Below are positions 1 to 8,239 of a DNA stretch of 64,000 bases, piece by piece. The stretch is from Novosphingobium sp. SG919. Its GTDB lineage: Bacteria; Pseudomonadota; Alphaproteobacteria; Sphingomonadales; Sphingomonadaceae. The stretch spans positions 1-64,000 of the forward strand of contig NZ_JABCNG010000004.1 of assembly GCF_012932495.1 (NCBI RefSeq). Direction: 5' to 3'. Each line of letters opens with the position of its first letter. Position 1 is the first letter of the stretch. The position numbers and the translations under genes are program-made. Under the pieces are notes generated by a model, which had not been told where the DNA came from, ran no database searches, and was given only the letters and a program-made list of their open reading frames with translations.

Positions 1-18
1 GGGCTTTGTTGCTAACAT

Positions 19-95
<77 letters not shown>

Positions 96-105
96 GAATC
101 TCTCA

Positions 106-133
106 AAGCCCCGTCGCTAACGCCTCGGGGCTT
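106..133 (+). terminator. Hairpin downstream of tRNA-fMet
   Basis: An 8-base perfect inverted repeat (AAGCCCCG at 106-113, CGGGGCTT at 126-133) 11 bases after the tRNA. There is no long T-tract, so it is a candidate tRNA terminator or processing hairpin. It could also serve the minus-strand gene ending at 198. Confidence 0.45.
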
Positions 134-197
134 CGTCGCGTCCAGCACGCGCGCAGCTTCACAACAGCCCCTCACACTCGCGCGTGGGCTTTGGGCG

Positions 198-842
198 TCA
201 GGGGATGTGGAGAAGGGCGGTGATCGTCAGCCGGGTGCCGGACTGCCAGGACGGGCCGATATCGCCGCAATGCAGGCAGTTGGCGGGATAGACCACCAGG
301 CGATTGTAGCGCAGTTCTGCGGTGCCGATGCGGGTGAAGGTGGCTGTATCCGTAGCGTGATACGTGGCCTGTGGCATGCCGTGGCGCGCCGCGTCCGTGG
401 CGAGGGCCTGGCGCCAAAGGGGGGCCCGTGCCGGCGTGATGCGTTCAAAGCCGGTCGCGCGGTGGCGGTGGAAGCTGGTGCCGCCATGCGGCGCGTTGCA
501 TAGGTAATGGATCGCGGCATAGACCTGCGGGTTGCTGTCATCGAAATGCGGGATGCGCTGCACCGGGGCGAGACGGCGGGGATCGCGGTCGGCCACGGCG
601 AAATCCCCGCGCAGCACGCGCGCAGCCGACAAGCCGGGCAGGGCAGCCAAGGCCTGCCCCAGCCATTCGCACCAGGCCTGGGGAGCAGGCGCGCGCCGAC
701 CTGGATAGAAGTCACCCTCGCTTTCGGTGAAATGGGCACCCGCGGCAGTGGCTTCCAGGCTTTGCGGGGCAGGGTGGGCCTGGTCGACCAGCCATAGGGG
801 CACGCCTTCTTGCCCCATGGCCTGCGGGGGATGCACGTTCAT
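198..842 (-). CDS. DUF6445 protein, 2OG-Fe(II)-oxygenase-like
   Basis: A 214-residue protein matching my recollection of DUF6445, a family of unknown function found beside tryptophan-halogenase-like genes in sphingomonads and Caulobacter. The sequence shows a possible double-stranded beta-helix iron site: H99-F-D101 (HxD), a second histidine at H191 (CLHCGD), and R204 (RLTITALL) in the place of a 2-oxoglutarate-binding arginine. That pattern is typical of 2OG-Fe(II) dioxygenases, so oxygenase activity is my inference. No signal peptide is visible. It is the last gene of the sigma/FecR/TonB/halogenase/SapC set and starts one base after the SapC stop, so it is probably co-translated. Confidence 0.75.
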   Translation of the reverse strand: MNVHPPQAMGQEGVPLWLVDQAHPAPQSLEATAAGAHFTESEGDFYPGRRAPAPQAWCEWLGQALAALPGLSAARVLRGDFAVADRDPRRLAPVQRIPHFDDSNPQVYAAIHYLCNAPHGGTSFHRHRATGFERITPARAPLWRQALATDAARHGMPQATYHATDTATFTRIGTAELRYNRLVVYPANCLHCGDIGPSWQSGTRLTITALLHIP

Positions 843-843
843 C

Positions 844-1560
844 CTAGGCGCTGGGGGTGAACCAGGCCGCTTGCGCCGCCAGCCGCGCGTTTTTGCGCCG
901 CACCAGGCCTGCCACGTGATCGAGCGACAGGCACATGGCTGCCAGGATCATCAGGTCGCCGAAATCGGCAATGGCACTGCGCGCCCGGCCCAGCGCTACT
1001 TCGTCCACGCCATAGAGGCCGGTCAGCAGGCTGGTGCTGCCGTCGTGAAATGCCAGGTCGAGCTTCATTTCCCGCACCACCTGGTGCTCGAGCGCGAGGT
1101 CGACGAACCGCCGGGTGGCGTTGCGCCCTTGCGCCAGCCGGCCCAGCATGGCCTGCACCGCGCGGAAATAGTCGCTTTCCCCGCCATCCTCGGTCACGAT
1201 CGGGCAGGGGCCGGCCGGATCGATTGCCGGGCTGGCCATGTCCACGCAGATCACCGCTTCATCCCCTTCGCCGCCGATGAAGAACGGCAAGCGCAGGAGA
1301 TTGAGCGGCAGGACGTCAGCCTCCAGCGCGGTACCGTTCCAGAACAGGTTTTCCTGCGGCTCCAGCCCCATCAGCGCGGCGGGGTAGAACTGCCCGGTTT
1401 CGCCGTCCTTGGCCAGGAACACGGGAAACTGGCCGGCGACCTTGCGGATCTCGTCTGCCACCAGCGGCACGAGATGGATGGCCGCAGCGCTGGCGGCGGC
1501 CTTGGCGGGATCGATGCGCAGGCCGGCGTGATCGCTGCGGGTCAGTTGCACAAGGTTCAT
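844..1560 (-). CDS. SapC family protein
   Basis: A 238-residue SapC-family protein. The family is named after a Campylobacter S-layer-linked gene, but its biochemical role is not established. In Alphaproteobacteria it recurs next to TonB receptors and tryptophan-halogenase-like genes. An ATG at 1558-1560 is chosen because the protein then begins MNLVQLTRSDHAGL, as family members do; the longer reading frame runs into the halogenase gene and is a shadow. It begins 8 bases after the halogenase stop and abuts the DUF6445 gene, so all three are probably one transcript. No transmembrane segment or signal peptide is apparent. Confidence 0.8.
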   Translation of the reverse strand: MNLVQLTRSDHAGLRIDPAKAAASAAAIHLVPLVADEIRKVAGQFPVFLAKDGETGQFYPAALMGLEPQENLFWNGTALEADVLPLNLLRLPFFIGGEGDEAVICVDMASPAIDPAGPCPIVTEDGGESDYFRAVQAMLGRLAQGRNATRRFVDLALEHQVVREMKLDLAFHDGSTSLLTGLYGVDEVALGRARSAIADFGDLMILAAMCLSLDHVAGLVRRKNARLAAQAAWFTPSA

Positions 1561-1568
1561 GGCGGCTC

Positions 1569-3119
1569 TCACAGCGTGGGGAAACGGTGCTGCGCCAGCT
1601 TGCCGAGCAAGGCGCGGTTGGTGGGCATCATGCCGGTCAGCTTGCGCTTCATGGCGGCGGTGCGGGTAAAGGCATCTTCGGCCGCATCGCGCTGCGCCAG
1701 CTGGCCGGCACGGGGGCGGGTGCGGAAGCCCATGCCATAGAGCACATATTGATAGCTGGCGGCGGGAAACATCTCGTGCGCGCTGGCGAAGTCGTGCTCG
1801 CCGGGCGGATTGTCGCGCCACAAGGCGAGCTGGTCCTGCAGGTCTTGCGGGATCGTGGCGGGATCGCGGTTGTCGCGCCAGAACGCGGTATCCTCCCGTT
1901 CAGACAGGATATAGTGCAGCTTGAGGAACTCGATGATGCGATCCCACCGATAGCGCGTCATCGTGTTGAAGCGCCGCGCGACGAAATCCATGGCACCGCA
2001 CGTGGCGGGCATGCTGGTGGCGATGTAATCGGCCGACAGCTCGATCAGCACCAGGGCGGAGGCCTCCAGCGGTTCGAGGAAGCCAGCCGCCAGCCCCACG
2101 GCAACGACATTGTTTTTCCAGAACAGTTCGCGATGGCCCGAGCGGATGGGAATTTCGCGCGGGGTCAGCTTGGCAAAGCCGGGGCCGACATAGGCGGCGA
2201 GTTCCTCTTCCACGCGATCCGCACCGGCGTGGCGGGTGGACCAGACATAGCCGATGCCGCGCCGCGTGGGCAGGCCGATGTCCCAGATCCAGCCATGCTT
2301 CTGCGCGGTGGAGATGGTGTGCGAGGCGATCGGGCTGTCTTCCTCCACCGGCAACTGCACGGCCATGGCGCGATCGATGAACAGCACGTCGGATCGGTCG
2401 ATGAATGGCACGCCAAGCGCTTCACCCAGCAGGCGCGCGGCAAAGCCGGTGCAATCGACATAGAGATCGGCGGCGATCGGCCCATTGCGCTTGCCGACGA
2501 CGGCCGCGACATCGCCGTTTTCGGCCAGGGTCACGTCCACGATCTCGTCATCGATGTGCGTCACGCCGAGTGTGTCGACGCAATGGCGGGCAAGCAGTTC
2601 GCCCAGCTTCACCGCATCGAGATGATAGGCATAGTTGGCGACCCCGGCATATTCCGGCGAAGTCATCAGCTTGGGCGCAAGGGACTGCTCGCACAGCGCC
2701 TCTTGAAAGCATACCGCGTCGGAGAACGATGGTACGCCGTTGCCGGGCGCGGCGGCCTGGGCATTCCAGTAGGGCGCCAGGTCGAGATCGGGAAAGCCTT
2801 CGGGGAGAACCAAAGGGTGGTAATAGAAATCGTCGGCCGCGCCCGTGCGCCAGCGGGCGAACTTGGCGCCCTGCTTGAACGAGGCATGGCAGAACCGCAT
2901 GAAATCGGTTTCGCCAATGCCGATCTTGCGCAGCGTGTTGCGCATGGTGGGCCAGGTGCCTTCGCCCACGCCGATGGTGCCCCGGCTGACGCTTTCGACC
3001 AGCGTGACGGCCAGATCGGGGCCATGGCGCGCGGCGATCAGGCCGGCCGTCAGCCAGCCGGCCGATCCGCCGCCGACGATGCAGACCGAGCGGATCGCGC
3101 GGTTTTCTGTGGCGGACAT
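1569..3119 (-). CDS. Tryptophan-halogenase-like FAD-dependent protein
   Basis: A 516-residue flavin-dependent halogenase-family protein. The N-terminal FAD-binding loop is GGGSAGW (17-22). The position of the catalytic lysine (K79 of PrnA) is K82 in the motif SFKQG. The diagnostic WxWxIP motif appears as W277-I-W279-D-I-G, with Gly replacing Pro. The glutamate matching PrnA E346 is E352 in EPLEAS, but the following serine is Ala353. It may therefore halogenate an unknown substrate or have lost halogenation. The start at 3119 is preceded by AGGAAGG. It sits between the TonB receptor and SapC, so the substrate may be what the receptor imports. No flavin reductase lies beside it. Confidence 0.85.
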   Translation of the reverse strand: MSATENRAIRSVCIVGGGSAGWLTAGLIAARHGPDLAVTLVESVSRGTIGVGEGTWPTMRNTLRKIGIGETDFMRFCHASFKQGAKFARWRTGAADDFYYHPLVLPEGFPDLDLAPYWNAQAAAPGNGVPSFSDAVCFQEALCEQSLAPKLMTSPEYAGVANYAYHLDAVKLGELLARHCVDTLGVTHIDDEIVDVTLAENGDVAAVVGKRNGPIAADLYVDCTGFAARLLGEALGVPFIDRSDVLFIDRAMAVQLPVEEDSPIASHTISTAQKHGWIWDIGLPTRRGIGYVWSTRHAGADRVEEELAAYVGPGFAKLTPREIPIRSGHRELFWKNNVVAVGLAAGFLEPLEASALVLIELSADYIATSMPATCGAMDFVARRFNTMTRYRWDRIIEFLKLHYILSEREDTAFWRDNRDPATIPQDLQDQLALWRDNPPGEHDFASAHEMFPAASYQYVLYGMGFRTRPRAGQLAQRDAAEDAFTRTAAMKRKLTGMMPTNRALLGKLAQHRFPTL

Positions 3120-3162
3120 TGCCTTCCTTCTCCCATCCCGCCGCCCGGCCCCGGGCGCCAAA

Positions 3163-3192
3163 GGCACGCGCCAGTCGTTGCCGGCGCGTGCC
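3163..3192 (-). terminator. Intra-operon hairpin between tonB receptor and halogenase genes
   Basis: A perfect 10-base inverted repeat (GGCACGCGCC at 3163-3172, GGCGCGTGCC at 3183-3192) with a 10-base loop, followed on the minus strand by TTT. It lies in the 107-base gap after the receptor stop. It could attenuate read-through into the halogenase gene or protect the receptor mRNA 3' end. Confidence 0.45.
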
Positions 3193-3226
3193 CCTCGATC
3201 ATCACGTCATGCTACACGGGTTTGTG

Positions 3227-6200
3227 TCAGAAGTTGACCCGTGCCCCGACCTTGAAACGCCGTCCCGAATCCTCGGCATAGAGGAACTGGTTGGTATAAT
3301 AGGCATATTTCAGCGTGCGGGAATTGGTCAGGTTCGCGCCTTCGACAAAGACCGAGAATTGCGGCGTGATGTGGTAGGTCGCGCTCGCATCGATCTGCGA
3401 ATAGGGGCGAACCTGCGTAACGGCCTGGCCGGCGCCGTTGAGCGGCGGCGGGGCGAGGTATTGCAGGAAGCGGTCGCGCCAGTTCCAGGCAACGCGCGCC
3501 TCGATCCCGTTCTTGTCATAGAACAGCACCGCGTTGGCCGAGTTGGACAGCCCGGTCAGCGCGAACTTGTTGCCCAGGTTCTGCGGATCGAGATGGCGGT
3601 TGGAACCCACCAGCGTGCCATTGAGCTGGAAGCCGAAGCCGCTGTCGCCCAGGGTATGCTGCCAGGCGGCCTCGATACCGGTGACTGTGGCGTCCTGGCC
3701 GTTGACCGGCGCGGTGACGGTGAACTGCGCGGGCAGGCCGGTGGCGGGATCGAGCAGCGGGCCGCCCGTGGCATTGGCGACCGTGCCGGTGGTCTGGTTC
3801 AGCACGATGAAGTTGTTGACGCTCTTGAGGTAGGCCCCCACCGAAACATAGCTGCCCGCCGCGTAGTACCATTCGGCCGAGAAATCGAGATTGCTCGATT
3901 TGAACGGCTTGAGATCGGGATTGCCCCTGCTGGCGGCGAAGTTGCCCGGGCGCAGCGTGACCAGCGTGGTGACCGGCGAGAGCTGCTCCAAAGTGGGCCG
4001 GGTGATGGTTTGCGAAGCAGCGAAGCGCAGCGTCACCGCTTCGGTCAATTGCCACTTGAGCGCGATGTTGGGCAGCACGTCGAGATAGTGCGCGCGGCCT
4101 ACGGTGCGCGTGGTGCCCGAGGATTCCGAACCGTATTGCGTCTGGTCGTTGGCCAGCTTGACCAGGCCGGTGTAGGCGGTAGCGAGGCCATTCACATCGG
4201 TGCGGGTGTCTTCGAAGCGCACCCCGGCCACGATCGACAGCGGCCGGCCGCCGACATCGCCCTTGAACTCGGTTTCGAGATAGGCGCCCAGCACGCGTTC
4301 GGTCACGATGGTGTCGTTCACCAGCGGCGGGGCAAAGGTGAAGCCCGGATTGGTGGCGCGTTGCTGCGCAGTGATCGCGTTGAACAGCGTGGGGCCATCG
4401 AACGTCAGCCACTGCGTGGGCAGGCGGTTGGACCCGCTCAACCCCGAGAGGAAATTGCTGCCGGCGTTGAACGTGGTGATCGCCACGCCTGCCGGGGCCG
4501 GGGCGTTGTAGCCGCAGGTGGTGCAGCCGGTGCCGCCGTCGTTGGAATAGAGCGAGGTGTCCTTGCGGTCGCGCGAGTAATAGAACCCGAAGTTGGCGTT
4601 CACCAGGCCTTCGCTGCCATCGCCCTTGTAGGCGAAATCGGCGCGGCCCTGCGTCACCTGGTCACGGATGCCATAGCCGCGCAGCAGCATCACGTGCTGG
4701 CACATCGGCTGCCCCGCGCCCACCGGGGTGGTGCTGCCGGCCTGGCTCGAATTGGTCACCGCGCTGCCGCAGGGGCTGGCAGGGTTGGCGAATGTGGGCA
4801 GGGTTTCGGTCTGCCACGGCAGGATCGAGCTGTCGGACTGATAGCGCGAAGAGCCTGTCAGATAGCCGAGCAGCGCGAGATAGGCTTCCTGCCCGCCGTT
4901 GGGATCTTCCTTGGCCAGCGAATAGGTGCCGTCGAACGAGGCGGTGAGGTTGGGCGTGACTTTCCATTCCAGGTTTAGCCCGAATTCGCGCGTGTTGGTG
5001 CGCTTGTCGAACTTCTTGTAGTGGAAATCGGTGGCGATGCCGCTGGCCTGGGTGAGATCTGTCGCCGTGCCGTTGGCATCGGTGACCACGTCGGTCAGGT
5101 TCGAGGCAGTGAACCAGTGGCCGTACGAGCGGGTCTGCGTCTTGTTGGTGAACTTGGTGTAGAGCGCATCGGCGGTGATCGTCACGGCATCGCTGGGGCG
5201 GTATTGCAGCACCACGGTGCCGCCGATCCGCTCGCGGTCCTCGCGCGTGATCTTGCTGTCGAAGTTCTGCGGGATGAAGATGTTGCCCTGCGGGTTGCTG
5301 GCGCTCACCGTGCCCTTGCCGCCGTTGACCTGGTCGGCCGGCACCGCCGGGTTGACCAGCCAGCCATCGGTCTGCGCCTGTTGCAAGCGGGTGAAGCGAT
5401 GCTGGTAGCTGCCCGAAACCAGGATGCCCAGCTTGCCGTCGTCCAGCGTGTCGGAAAACAGGAACGAAGCGTCGGGTGCGGCTTTCTTGGCGTTGCCATC
5501 GTAGTTGGCATCAACCGTCGCGGAAAACTTGCGCCCGCGATAGTCGAACGGGCGTGCGGTCTTGATGTTGACGGTGGAGCCTACCCCGCCCGATTGATAG
5601 CGCGCGGTGGAAGACTTGTAGACTTCCACGCCCGAAACCAGTTCGGACGCCAGCGTGTCGAACGAAAAGGCCCGACCCGAGGCCTGGCTCGGGTCGGTAG
5701 GGGTGGCCACCTGGCGGCCATTGACCAGAACCGTGTTGAATTCCGGGCCAAAGCCGCGAACCGTGATGAAAGCGCCCTCGCCGCCGGAGCGGTCGATCGA
5801 GACGCCGGTGATGCGCTGGAGGGATTCGGCCAGGTTGGCATCGGGCAGCTTGCCGATGTCCTTGGTGGAAATCGCGTCGACAATGCCGGACGAGGCGCGC
5901 TTGATCCCGCGTGCGTTGTCGAGGCTGGCGCGCAGGCCGGTCACGACGATGGCCTGGGGTTCTGCCTCGGGCAGGGCGGCGGGTGGCGGCGGGGGAGCGG
6001 CGGCGGCACGGGCCTGCGGTTCGGCGGGCTGGCTGGCCAGGGCCACGGCCGTGCCACCCAGCGGGGCACGCGCCGCGGCGGGGCGGGCGACCACGGCGAA
6101 TGTGGCCGGGCCGGTTTGCCGCGCGGACAGGCCGGTGCCGGCCAGCAGCCGCTCCAGCGCGTCGGATACGGTCAGGCGGCCGCGCACTTCGTTGGTGCGC

Positions 6201-6400
6201 ACCGAACGGGTCAGCTTGCGCGAGGCGATGATCTGGACGTTGGCCTGGTGGCCCAGCACGCCGATGGCGGTTTCAGCCGGCTGTGCGGGAATGGCGAATT
6301 GGCGCAGTTCGGTTGCGGCCTGTGCAGCGGCGGGCATTGTCGTCATGCAGACGACGCTGGCCGATGCAAATAAAACGCCACGCAAGGTGGTCGTCATCAT
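3227..6400 (-). CDS. TonB-dependent receptor with N-terminal STN signalling domain
   Basis: A 1057-residue outer-membrane receptor. Residues 1-28 form a signal peptide ending near AAAQA. An STN domain follows (about 35-110, including PAQPAETAIGVLG), the periplasmic part that contacts a FecR-type anti-sigma in transenvelope signalling. After a Pro/Ala-rich linker comes the TonB-box region (AIVVTG) and the plug (KLPDANLAESLQRITGV). The 22-strand barrel ends in the terminal Phe of GARVNF. It resembles the Xanthomonas/Caulobacter class of large receptors. A SD-like GGGAGG precedes the double ATG. The neighbouring FecR and ECF sigma genes and a matching promoter at 6455-6485 indicate ligand-induced synthesis. 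The ligand is unknown. Confidence 0.93.
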   Translation of the reverse strand: MMTTTLRGVLFASASVVCMTTMPAAAQAATELRQFAIPAQPAETAIGVLGHQANVQIIASRKLTRSVRTNEVRGRLTVSDALERLLAGTGLSARQTGPATFAVVARPAAARAPLGGTAVALASQPAEPQARAAAAPPPPPAALPEAEPQAIVVTGLRASLDNARGIKRASSGIVDAISTKDIGKLPDANLAESLQRITGVSIDRSGGEGAFITVRGFGPEFNTVLVNGRQVATPTDPSQASGRAFSFDTLASELVSGVEVYKSSTARYQSGGVGSTVNIKTARPFDYRGRKFSATVDANYDGNAKKAAPDASFLFSDTLDDGKLGILVSGSYQHRFTRLQQAQTDGWLVNPAVPADQVNGGKGTVSASNPQGNIFIPQNFDSKITREDRERIGGTVVLQYRPSDAVTITADALYTKFTNKTQTRSYGHWFTASNLTDVVTDANGTATDLTQASGIATDFHYKKFDKRTNTREFGLNLEWKVTPNLTASFDGTYSLAKEDPNGGQEAYLALLGYLTGSSRYQSDSSILPWQTETLPTFANPASPCGSAVTNSSQAGSTTPVGAGQPMCQHVMLLRGYGIRDQVTQGRADFAYKGDGSEGLVNANFGFYYSRDRKDTSLYSNDGGTGCTTCGYNAPAPAGVAITTFNAGSNFLSGLSGSNRLPTQWLTFDGPTLFNAITAQQRATNPGFTFAPPLVNDTIVTERVLGAYLETEFKGDVGGRPLSIVAGVRFEDTRTDVNGLATAYTGLVKLANDQTQYGSESSGTTRTVGRAHYLDVLPNIALKWQLTEAVTLRFAASQTITRPTLEQLSPVTTLVTLRPGNFAASRGNPDLKPFKSSNLDFSAEWYYAAGSYVSVGAYLKSVNNFIVLNQTTGTVANATGGPLLDPATGLPAQFTVTAPVNGQDATVTGIEAAWQHTLGDSGFGFQLNGTLVGSNRHLDPQNLGNKFALTGLSNSANAVLFYDKNGIEARVAWNWRDRFLQYLAPPPLNGAGQAVTQVRPYSQIDASATYHITPQFSVFVEGANLTNSRTLKYAYYTNQFLYAEDSGRRFKVGARVNF

Positions 6401-6454
6401 AGATCCCTCCCATCAGGATTTCGTATCGCTTCAGACCTTTTCGGTCTGTATCCG

Positions 6455-6485
6455 CCTAGAGACATGCTCCGGCTGTTTTCCTTCC
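6455..6485 (-). promoter_or_regulatory. ECF-type promoter of the tonB receptor gene
   Basis: Read on the minus strand, GGAAGGAAA (6485-6477), a 13-base spacer, then GTCTCTAGG (6463-6455), 55 bases before the receptor start. The same two blocks with a 12-base spacer precede the sigma gene at 8099-8128. GGAA-type -35 and GTC-type -10 elements about 16 bases apart are the usual ECF sigma pattern, so the adjacent sigma factor is the likely reader. Confidence 0.7.
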
Positions 6486-6499
6486 GCGAATGTGAAAAT

Positions 6500-7483
6500 T
6501 TATTTCATGGAATTCACCTCGGCCGCGCGCTCGATACGGATGGTGCGTGGGTCGCTGGTGTTGATGGAAACGTTGAGCGTGGCCTTGATCGTTTCGGCAA
6601 AGCCTTCCGGATCGCCGATGCGGAACAAGCCGTCGAACTGTTCGCCCGCCACGTCGGGATCGGCGATGACGATCTGGCGCTGGTTGTAGCGGTTGAATTC
6701 ATCGGCCGCATCGCGCAGCGTGGTGCCATTGAGGTCGATCATGCCGTTGCGCCAGGCCAGCGCGCGATCGACCGGTGCGGTTTCGCTGGCCTGATAGTGC
6801 ACCAGCGCGCGGGCATTGATCATCGCGCGCTCCCCGGCGGCCACACGCAGCTTCTGGCTGGCATCCTGGGCGGTCCAGGTTTCCACCACGCCTTCGGTCA
6901 CCAGCACTTCCACGCCTTCCTCGCGCTTGCGCACCGAAAAGGCCGTGCCGATCGCCTGCGCCCGCACCGGGCCGGATGCCACGACGAACGGCCGCTGCGC
7001 GTCCTTGGCCACTTCGAACCAGGCCTCGCCCTGCGCCAGTTCGATCTCGCGCGCATGGGGCGTGAGGTTGACCTTGAGCGCGGTGTCGGAATTGATCGTC
7101 ATGACCGTGCCATCGTCGAGCGGCACGCGGCGGATCTCGCCTAGGCGGGTCACATAGTCGGCGCCCTGGGTCATGGCAAAGCGGGTGGCCACGGCGGCCA
7201 CGGCGCTGGCCGCGACCAGGCCGCCCAGCACGCCGCGCCGCGCCCAGCCACGGCGGCCGCCCACCGGCTGCGGCACATCGGCAGCGGCTTGCGGCGTGAC
7301 GGCATCGGGCAGCAGCCAGGCGGCCTGCGCCTGAAGCAGCAGGCCGTGGCGGCGCGGATCGGCGGCCAGCCAGGCTTGCAGGCCGGCTTCGTCTTGCGCG
7401 GTCCAGCCGGCGCCATCCATCATGGCCACCCACCGGGCGGCCTGGTCGCGATCGGCAGAAGCGGTGTTGTGGTCCATCGTCAT
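6500..7483 (-). CDS. FecR-family anti-sigma/sigma regulator
   Basis: A 327-residue inner-membrane sensor of FecR type. The N-terminal cytoplasmic segment has the DUF4880 pattern (RWVAMMDGAGWTAQDEAGLQ, about 17-36), which binds the sigma factor. One membrane span lies near residues 88-110 (GVLGGLVAASAVAAVATRF). The periplasmic FecR domain follows (about 115-215, including VVASGPVRAQAIGTAFSV), then a C-terminal DUF4974/STN-like part (about 250-320). The family relays receptor occupancy across the membrane to release an ECF sigma factor. Its ATG overlaps the sigma stop in an ATGA (7480-7483), so the two are translationally coupled. Confidence 0.92.
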   Translation of the reverse strand: MTMDHNTASADRDQAARWVAMMDGAGWTAQDEAGLQAWLAADPRRHGLLLQAQAAWLLPDAVTPQAAADVPQPVGGRRGWARRGVLGGLVAASAVAAVATRFAMTQGADYVTRLGEIRRVPLDDGTVMTINSDTALKVNLTPHAREIELAQGEAWFEVAKDAQRPFVVASGPVRAQAIGTAFSVRKREEGVEVLVTEGVVETWTAQDASQKLRVAAGERAMINARALVHYQASETAPVDRALAWRNGMIDLNGTTLRDAADEFNRYNQRQIVIADPDVAGEQFDGLFRIGDPEGFAETIKATLNVSINTSDPRTIRIERAAEVNSMK

Positions 7484-8070
7484 ACCGCCCTGCGCCCGGC
7501 CTGGTGACCATCGGGCTCACGTTCCAACTGGTCCCACCCAGCGCGGATGGCGCGCACGCCCGACCACACCTGCTTTTCCACGGCCTTTTCGGTCATGCCC
7601 ATGTGGGCGGCGATTTCCTTTTGCGACCAGCCTTCGATCTTGCGCAGTTCCACGATGCGCCGGCAGCGTTCGGGCAATTGCGCCAGCAGGGCGCGCACCC
7701 GGTCGAATGCCATTCGCGCGGCGACCTGTTCCTCGGGAGACGGAGTGCCGCTGTCCCGGTAGCTTTCGATCTCGCTGATCGCTTCGAACGGCGCGATCTG
7801 CTGCCGCTTGAGCCGGCGGGCCAGCAAGTTGCGGCAGATCGAAAAGAAATAGGCATGCGGGCAGTCGATGTGATCGACGGTATCGAGCATGGCCACGCGG
7901 CAATAGGCATCCTGCATCAGTTCATCCACCACGTCAGGCGCAATCCGCCGCTTTACGAACCACGCACGCATGCGCGGTTCGTGCGGCATGATCTCGCGCG
8001 CCACCCACAGCGCCAGGGCGCGGCGACGCTCGAGTTGCGCTCGCAGATCCGGTCCCGTCCCATCCTCCAT
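7480..8070 (-). CDS. ECF-family RNA polymerase sigma factor
   Basis: A 196-residue sigma-70 family factor with only regions 2 and 4. Region 2 covers about residues 30-95 (DELMQDAYCRVAML, YFFSICRNLLARRLKR). Region 4 covers about 128-180 with the helix-turn-helix GWSQKEIAAHMGMTEKAVEKQ. The ATG at 8068-8070 is chosen because translation then gives a normal ECF length; the longer frame overlaps the divergent phospholipase gene and its extra N-terminus is not sigma-like. It is followed by FecR with an ATGA overlap and preceded by a promoter matching that of the receptor gene, suggesting autoregulation. Confidence 0.92.
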   Translation of the reverse strand: MEDGTGPDLRAQLERRRALALWVAREIMPHEPRMRAWFVKRRIAPDVVDELMQDAYCRVAMLDTVDHIDCPHAYFFSICRNLLARRLKRQQIAPFEAISEIESYRDSGTPSPEEQVAARMAFDRVRALLAQLPERCRRIVELRKIEGWSQKEIAAHMGMTEKAVEKQVWSGVRAIRAGWDQLEREPDGHQAGRRAV

Positions 8071-8098
8071 CGGCTTTGGGTTTTCCCTCTTTCCCGTC

Positions 8099-8128
8099 CC
8101 TAGAGACCTGTCCGTCTCGTTTCCTTCC
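8099..8128 (-). promoter_or_regulatory. ECF-type promoter of the sigma factor gene
   Basis: On the minus strand, GGAAGGAAA (8128-8120), a 12-base spacer, then GTCTCTAGG (8107-8099), 29 bases before the sigma start. Both 9-base blocks match those upstream of the TonB receptor gene (6455-6485), while the spacers differ. This is the pattern of autoregulation by an ECF sigma factor. Confidence 0.68.
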
Positions 8129-8239
8129 GATTGCGCCAAAATATTTCCCACGGGAAGCGGGCCTGCACGCTTTTCCCCGTCATCGCGCCGCCATATCGTG
8201 GCGTTAGACCGCGTGCCCTTGCCATCACGAAAGACGATC

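Noticed and set aside
198..1740. Plus-strand open frames across the DUF6445 and SapC genes
   Set aside because: They are GC-rich shadows on the strand opposite recognisable proteins and have no family-like motifs.
1561..1821. N-terminal extension of the SapC frame into the halogenase gene
   Set aside because: The 87 extra residues are Arg/Ala/His-rich shadow sequence; the SapC family start is at 1560.
3227..6373. Long plus-strand frames across the TonB receptor
   Set aside because: They are antisense to a clear receptor with signal peptide, STN, plug and barrel; their compositions are typical of high-GC shadow frames.
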